DNA from: Lachnospiraceae bacterium UBA7481
GTDB taxonomy: Bacteria > Bacillota > Clostridia > Lachnospirales > Lachnospiraceae
Assembly (NCBI GenBank): GCA_002478505.1
Contig: DLOP01000044.1
Coordinates: 155 to 9,401, forward strand
Length of the DNA stretch: 9,247 nt
Reading direction: 5' to 3'
Shown: positions 6,271 through 9,247 of the stretch, piece after piece
How the letters are laid out: every line of letters begins with the position of its first letter
How positions within the stretch are numbered: the stretch's first letter is position 1
The notes under the pieces: generated by a model
Seen by the model: the letters and a program-made list of their open reading frames with translations, nothing else
Told to the model about the DNA's origin: nothing
Databases searched by the model: none
Translations under genes and position numbers: made by a program

Positions 6271-6360
6271 ATGAAAGGAATAGATGAAAAAATAAGAAAA
6301 ATTAAAAAAGTGATATTAAAAAATCAAGAAAGATTCAAAGATAAGGAATATGGAAAGTAA
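6271..6360 (+). CDS. Possible 29-residue lysine-rich micro-ORF upstream of rnz
   Basis: ATG 6271 opens a 29-codon frame ending in TAA at 6358-6360, where the last A is the first base of the rnz start codon. The product begins MKGIDEKIRKIKKVIL and has 9 Lys and 2 Arg among 29 residues; it would form an amphipathic basic helix. GC is about 20% (18 of 90 bases by count), far below the neighbours. No clear Shine-Dalgarno precedes it, and the ATG lies one base after the stop of the zinc-ribbon gene, so any translation would be by reinitiation. It might be a coupling leader for rnz, or just an A-rich spacer that happens to stay open. Confidence 0.3.
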   Translation: MKGIDEKIRKIKKVILKNQERFKDKEYGK

Positions 6361-7271
6361 TGTTAGACGTATGTCTCCTAGGGACCAGCGGTATGATGCC
6401 GCTGCCGGGACGCTGGCTGACAGCGATGATGGCAAGATATAACGGAAAGAGCATATTGGTCGACTGCGGCGAGGGAACGCAGATCGCTATGAAAGAAAAA
6501 GGCTGGAGTCCCAATCCGATTGACGTTATCTGTTTTACTCATTATCATGCGGATCATATCAGTGGACTGCCGGGGATGTTGTTGACCATGGGCAATGCAG
6601 AAAGAAAGGAACCGCTGCTCCTGATCGGTCCGAAAGGACTGGCGCGGGTGGTGGATTCTTTGCGTGTGATCGCACCGGAGCTGCCGTTTGCGATCAGGTA
6701 CAGGGAATTGAAGGATGCCGAGGAGAAGATCGAACTGGACGGATTTTACATTCAGGCATTCAAGGTCAATCACAATATTATATGTTATGGATATAGTATC
6801 ATTGTAGAGCGAAAAGGAAGATTTGACGCGGCGCACGCCAAGGAAATGGGGATACCCCTGCACTTCTGGAACCGTCTGCAGCATGGGGAGACGATCACGG
6901 ACGGAGAGCATACTTATACGCCTGACATGGTTATGGGACCGGAGCGTCGGGGACTGAAGGTTACTTATTGCACCGATTCCAGACCGACTGAAAGCATTGT
7001 GCGCCATGCGCGCGGCGCGGATCTGTTTATCTGTGAGGGGATGTATGGAGAGGCAGATAAGTTGGAAAAGGCGAGGGCTTATAAGCATATGACATTTTAT
7101 GAGGCTGCGGATATGGCGAGACAGGCGGAGGTCAAAGAGCTGTGGCTGACCCATTACAGTCCGTCGCTGATTAGACCGGAACCGTATATGGCTGAGGTAA
7201 GAAAGATTTTTCACGCAGCCAAAGCCGGCAAGGATGGGAAGTCTGTAGATCTTTTATTTGACGAAGAATAA
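6360..7271 (+). CDS. rnz: Ribonuclease Z (tRNA 3'-processing endonuclease), metallo-beta-lactamase fold
   Basis: A 303-residue short-form RNase Z, a zinc endonuclease that cuts the 3' trailer from tRNA precursors, mainly those lacking an encoded CCA. The metal ligands are all present: THYHADH (His61, His63, Asp65, His66), His138 (VNHN), Asp206 (CTDSRP) and His265 (LTHYSP). His243 in KHMTF matches the conserved catalytic-site His. The start MLDVCLLGTSGMMPLPGRW is typical of the family. Upstream, GGAAAG is only 2 bases from the ATG and AAGGA about 12, so initiation looks weak and may depend on coupling to the preceding reading frame (TAATG overlap). The tRNA-binding arm region (about 150-195) lacks the Gly/Pro-rich GIPPGPL-type motif of the B. 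subtilis and E. coli enzymes and reads GIPLHFWNRLQ instead. The fold and catalysis are secure; tRNA as substrate is inferred from the family and from the t6A neighbours. Confidence 0.93.
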   Translation: MLDVCLLGTSGMMPLPGRWLTAMMARYNGKSILVDCGEGTQIAMKEKGWSPNPIDVICFTHYHADHISGLPGMLLTMGNAERKEPLLLIGPKGLARVVDSLRVIAPELPFAIRYRELKDAEEKIELDGFYIQAFKVNHNIICYGYSIIVERKGRFDAAHAKEMGIPLHFWNRLQHGETITDGEHTYTPDMVMGPERRGLKVTYCTDSRPTESIVRHARGADLFICEGMYGEADKLEKARAYKHMTFYEAADMARQAEVKELWLTHYSPSLIRPEPYMAEVRKIFHAAKAGKDGKSVDLLFDEE

Positions 7272-7279
7272 TATCCGAT

Positions 7280-7291
7280 TATCAATTGATA
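7280..7291 (+). other. 12-bp perfect palindrome in the rnz-downstream gap
   Basis: TATCAATTGATA reads identically on both strands and lies in the 52-base gap between rnz and the following gene. It is A/T-rich and short, with no loop or T-tract, so it is not a terminator. It could be a protein-binding site or chance. Confidence 0.3.
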
Positions 7292-7323
7292 TAAGAGAGC
7301 AGTAAAAGGGAAAGGATAGGAGA

Positions 7324-7932
7324 ATGAAGCGTACAGGCAATATAAAAGTAGTGGTAATCGTGCTGCTCATGGCAGGGTTGATCATTGGCTACTACATTTA
7401 TCTGACGTCCGGCTCGGAAGATGGACTTCCAAAAGATGAGGATAAGATAGTGGAAGAAATGACGGTAGTGCAAGAGCTTCTGGTAAGGGCTGATTATCGG
7501 GAATATCCTTCAACGCCGGTACAGGTACTTAAATATTATAATGAGATCACGGCATGTTTTTATAATGAAGAATATACGGATAATGAACTGGAACAGCTGG
7601 CAATGGAAGCAAGATCATTATATGATCTGGATCTGCTCATGAACCAGACGCAGGAAGAATATCTTGATGAACTGAAAAATGATATCACCGTTTTTGAGGC
7701 CGGCAACATCACCATATTAAGAAGCAGCGTGACGCCGGCGACTGACGTTGAATATTTTCATTATGAGGGGCGTGAATGCGCAAGATTATATTGTATCTAT
7801 ACATTAAGATCGGGTACGGTGAATCAGATTTCAAAGGAAGTATTTATTATGCGCAAGGATGATGAAGGACACTGGAAGATACTGGGATTTGATTTGGTGA
7901 AGGACGAAAATGACGGCGGGGAAACGGAGTGA
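7324..7932 (+). CDS. Membrane-anchored extracytoplasmic protein of unknown function, DUF6715-like
   Basis: A 202-residue protein with a short basic N terminus and one hydrophobic segment (about 8-27, VVVIVLLMAGLIIGYYIYL), then an acidic linker. The likely extracytoplasmic domain (about 45-195) has no lipobox Cys, so the helix is probably an uncleaved anchor. The domain begins with helical stretches (VEEMTVVQELLVRADY; PVQVLKYYNEITACFY) and ends with alternating strands (ARLYCIYTLRSG, EVFIMRKDDEGHWKILGFDL), a pattern seen in NTF2-like folds. I recall similar proteins next to tsaD in Lachnospiraceae under the label DUF6715, but cannot confirm it here. GGGAAAGGA ends 7 bases before ATG 7324. The stop overlaps GTG 7929, one candidate start of tsaD (GTGA), so the two are probably cotranslated. 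No enzymatic motif is seen. Confidence 0.85.
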   Translation: MKRTGNIKVVVIVLLMAGLIIGYYIYLTSGSEDGLPKDEDKIVEEMTVVQELLVRADYREYPSTPVQVLKYYNEITACFYNEEYTDNELEQLAMEARSLYDLDLLMNQTQEEYLDELKNDITVFEAGNITILRSSVTPATDVEYFHYEGRECARLYCIYTLRSGTVNQISKEVFIMRKDDEGHWKILGFDLVKDENDGGETE

Positions 7933-8972
7933 TATTGAGTGGTATGATGGAGAAGGATATATTGATTCTGGCGATAGAAAGCTCCTGCGATGAAACGGCA
8001 GCAGCGGTAGTGAAAAACGGAAGAACGGTGTTGTCCAATGTGATCGCTTCCCAGATTGATATTCACACGCTTTATGGCGGCGTCGTGCCGGAGATCGCTT
8101 CCAGAAAGCATATGGAAAAGATCAATCAGGTGATGGAGGAGGCTTTGCGTCAGGCGGAAGTTTCATTAAAAGATATTGCTGCGATTGCGGTAACTTACGG
8201 CCCCGGTCTTGTCGGGGCTTTGTTAGTCGGCGTGTCCGCGGCGAAAGCGGTTGCATTTGCTTCCGGACTGCCGCTGGTTGGTGTGCATCATATCGAAGGG
8301 CATATCTGCGCTAATTTTATCGATCATGAAGAACTGGAACCGCCGTTTCATTCGCTGGTGGTTTCCGGCGGACATACGCATCTGGTAAAAGTTATGGATT
8401 ATGGTTGTTATGAGATTATGGGAAGGACCAGGGACGATGCGGCGGGAGAAGCATTTGACAAGGTTGCGCGTGCGATTGGGCTGGGTTACCCCGGCGGACC
8501 GAAGATCGATAAACTTTCCGTAGAGGGCGATCCGGAAGCCATCGCATTTCCGAGGGCGAAAGTGGAGGATTCCATCTATGATTTTTCCTTCAGCGGTTTG
8601 AAATCAGCGGTATTGAATTATCTCAATTCCTGCGAGATGAAAGGGGAACAGATTAATCGTGCGGATGTGGCGGCGTCCTTTCAAAAGGCAGTGACCGATG
8701 TGCTGGTGGAACATTCTATGGAAGCATTAAAGAATACGGATGAGAAAAATTTTGCCCTGGCAGGCGGCGTGGCGTCTAATCAGCATCTTCGCGCGGCAAT
8801 GCAGGCGGCATGTGATGAACGCGGTATCCGGCTATACTGCCCGCTTCCTGTTTATTGTACGGATAATGCCGCGATGATTGGTGTGGCGGGATATTATGAA
8901 TATCTGAAAGGCGTACGGCATGGCTGGGATCTGAATGCAGTGCCGAATCTGAAGCTGGGAGAAAGGCTGTGA
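7929..8972 (+). CDS. tsaD: tRNA N6-adenosine threonylcarbamoyltransferase TsaD
   Basis: A 347-residue ASKHA metalloenzyme, the catalytic subunit that transfers threonylcarbamoyl from its AMP conjugate to N6 of A37 in ANN-decoding tRNAs. Family motifs run in order: AIESSCDETAAAVV (15-28), YGPGLVGALLVG (90-101), HHIEGH (120-125, with metal ligands His121 and His125), VSGGHTHLV (145-153), GRTRDDAAGEAFDKVAR (165-181), DFSFSGLKSA (218-227), GGVASNQHLR (279-288) and CTDNAAMIG (310-318, with the Asp312 metal ligand). Nothing is missing. The start is ambiguous. GTG 7929 overlaps the previous stop as GTGA with GGGG 7 bases upstream; TTG 7935 has CGGAG 5 bases upstream; ATG 7944 and ATG 7947 give more conventional N termini (MEKDILILAIESS). 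TsaD works with TsaB and TsaE encoded upstream in the window; here it is separated from them by about 2.2 kb of other genes. Confidence 0.97.
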   Translation: MILSGMMEKDILILAIESSCDETAAAVVKNGRTVLSNVIASQIDIHTLYGGVVPEIASRKHMEKINQVMEEALRQAEVSLKDIAAIAVTYGPGLVGALLVGVSAAKAVAFASGLPLVGVHHIEGHICANFIDHEELEPPFHSLVVSGGHTHLVKVMDYGCYEIMGRTRDDAAGEAFDKVARAIGLGYPGGPKIDKLSVEGDPEAIAFPRAKVEDSIYDFSFSGLKSAVLNYLNSCEMKGEQINRADVAASFQKAVTDVLVEHSMEALKNTDEKNFALAGGVASNQHLRAAMQAACDERGIRLYCPLPVYCTDNAAMIGVAGYYEYLKGVRHGWDLNAVPNLKLGERL

Positions 8973-8980
8973 AGATACAT

Positions 8981-9247
8981 ATGGATAGAACGGTTGCGAT
9001 CGTACTTGCTGCGGGAAAAGGGAAAAGGATGAATACGGACCGGCCAAAGCAGTATCTTCTGCTGGATGGGAAGCCGGTCCTTTATTATAGTTTAAAAGCG
9101 ATAGAAGATAGTTTTATTGACCGTGTGGTATTGGTGACGGCAGCGGACGATATAGAATATTGCAGAAAAGAGATCGTGGAAAAATACGGGCTGAAAAAAG
9201 TGACAGCCATCGTGGCAGGCGGAAGGGAACGTTATCATTCCGTCTGG
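8981..9247 (+). CDS. ispD: 2-C-methyl-D-erythritol 4-phosphate cytidylyltransferase IspD (5' end only)
   Basis: The first 89 residues of IspD; the rest lies beyond the window. IspD joins MEP to CTP to give CDP-ME, the third step of the non-mevalonate isoprenoid pathway, in the cytoplasm. Visible are the CTP-binding loop LAAGKGKRM (9-17), PKQYL (22-26), VVLVT (48-52) and AGGRERYHSVW (79-89), which contains the conserved nucleotide-binding Arg and Ser. The GKGKRM loop and AGG-R--SV pattern distinguish it from other nucleotidyltransferases, though TarI-type enzymes share parts of them. ATG 8981 lacks a good ribosome binding site (GAAAGG is 14 bases away). The in-frame GTG at 8969 has GGGAG 6 bases upstream and overlaps the tsaD stop as GTGA, so the true start may be 8969, adding MKIH. 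Confidence 0.9.
   Translation, partial: MDRTVAIVLAAGKGKRMNTDRPKQYLLLDGKPVLYYSLKAIEDSFIDRVVLVTAADDIEYCRKEIVEKYGLKKVTAIVAGGRERYHSVW

Noticed and set aside
6378..7214. Long open frame of 278 codons on the - strand opposite rnz
   Set aside because: It lies wholly within a gene with complete RNase Z motifs, and its translation is Arg/His/Ser-rich without recognisable domains, as expected of an antisense shadow.
1..9247. CRISPR array, tRNA or rRNA genes, transposase, integrase, phage, toxin-antitoxin or defence cassette
   Set aside because: No repeat-spacer pattern, RNA-gene signature, terminal inverted repeats or recognisable mobile or defence proteins were seen on either strand.

Overview
This window looks like chromosomal DNA of a Gram-positive clostridium, most probably a member of the Lachnospiraceae. 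The grounds are strong purine-rich ribosome binding sites, moderate GC with A/T-rich spacers, a three-gene MacAB-like ABC exporter without an outer-membrane partner, and the gene order tsaE-tsaB-rimI ... tsaD, which is typical of Clostridia. The genus is inference. Every gene is on the + strand.

Bases 1-3291 hold an ABC exporter operon. It begins with the 3' end of the ATPase gene, which carries an unusual acidic, tandemly repeated tail. An HlyD/MacA-type membrane-fusion (adaptor) protein and a MacB/FtsX-type permease follow. Bases 3292-3513 are a gene-free, A/T-rich spacer with a perfect 11-bp inverted repeat overlapping a plausible sigma-A promoter. A YcxB-like two-helix membrane protein (3514-4074) comes next.

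Bases 4102-5773 form a tightly coupled tRNA-modification and ribosome-maturation cluster. tsaE, tsaB and rimI each overlap the next by four bases (ATGA). TsaE and TsaB act with TsaD, encoded at 7929-8972, to make the threonylcarbamoyl-adenosine (t6A) of ANN-decoding tRNAs. RimI acetylates a protein N terminus. tsaB carries an internal 30-bp tandem duplication.

Bases 5774-6359 split the cluster and are less ordinary: a doubtful 59-69 codon ORF, a small Cys-rich putative zinc-ribbon protein with a near-perfect Shine-Dalgarno, and a 29-codon lysine-rich micro-ORF of about 20% GC whose stop overlaps the start of the next gene. That gene is rnz (RNase Z, tRNA 3'-end processing). It is followed by a membrane-anchored extracytoplasmic protein of unknown function, then tsaD, then the 5' end of ispD (MEP isoprenoid pathway), cut by the window edge. 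Four or five genes here therefore serve tRNA maturation or translation.

I found no rRNA, tRNA, CRISPR array, transposase, prophage gene or obvious new defence or metabolic system. The observations worth following are small ones: two in-frame repeat expansions, the palindrome at the promoter, and the small ORFs between rimI and rnz.
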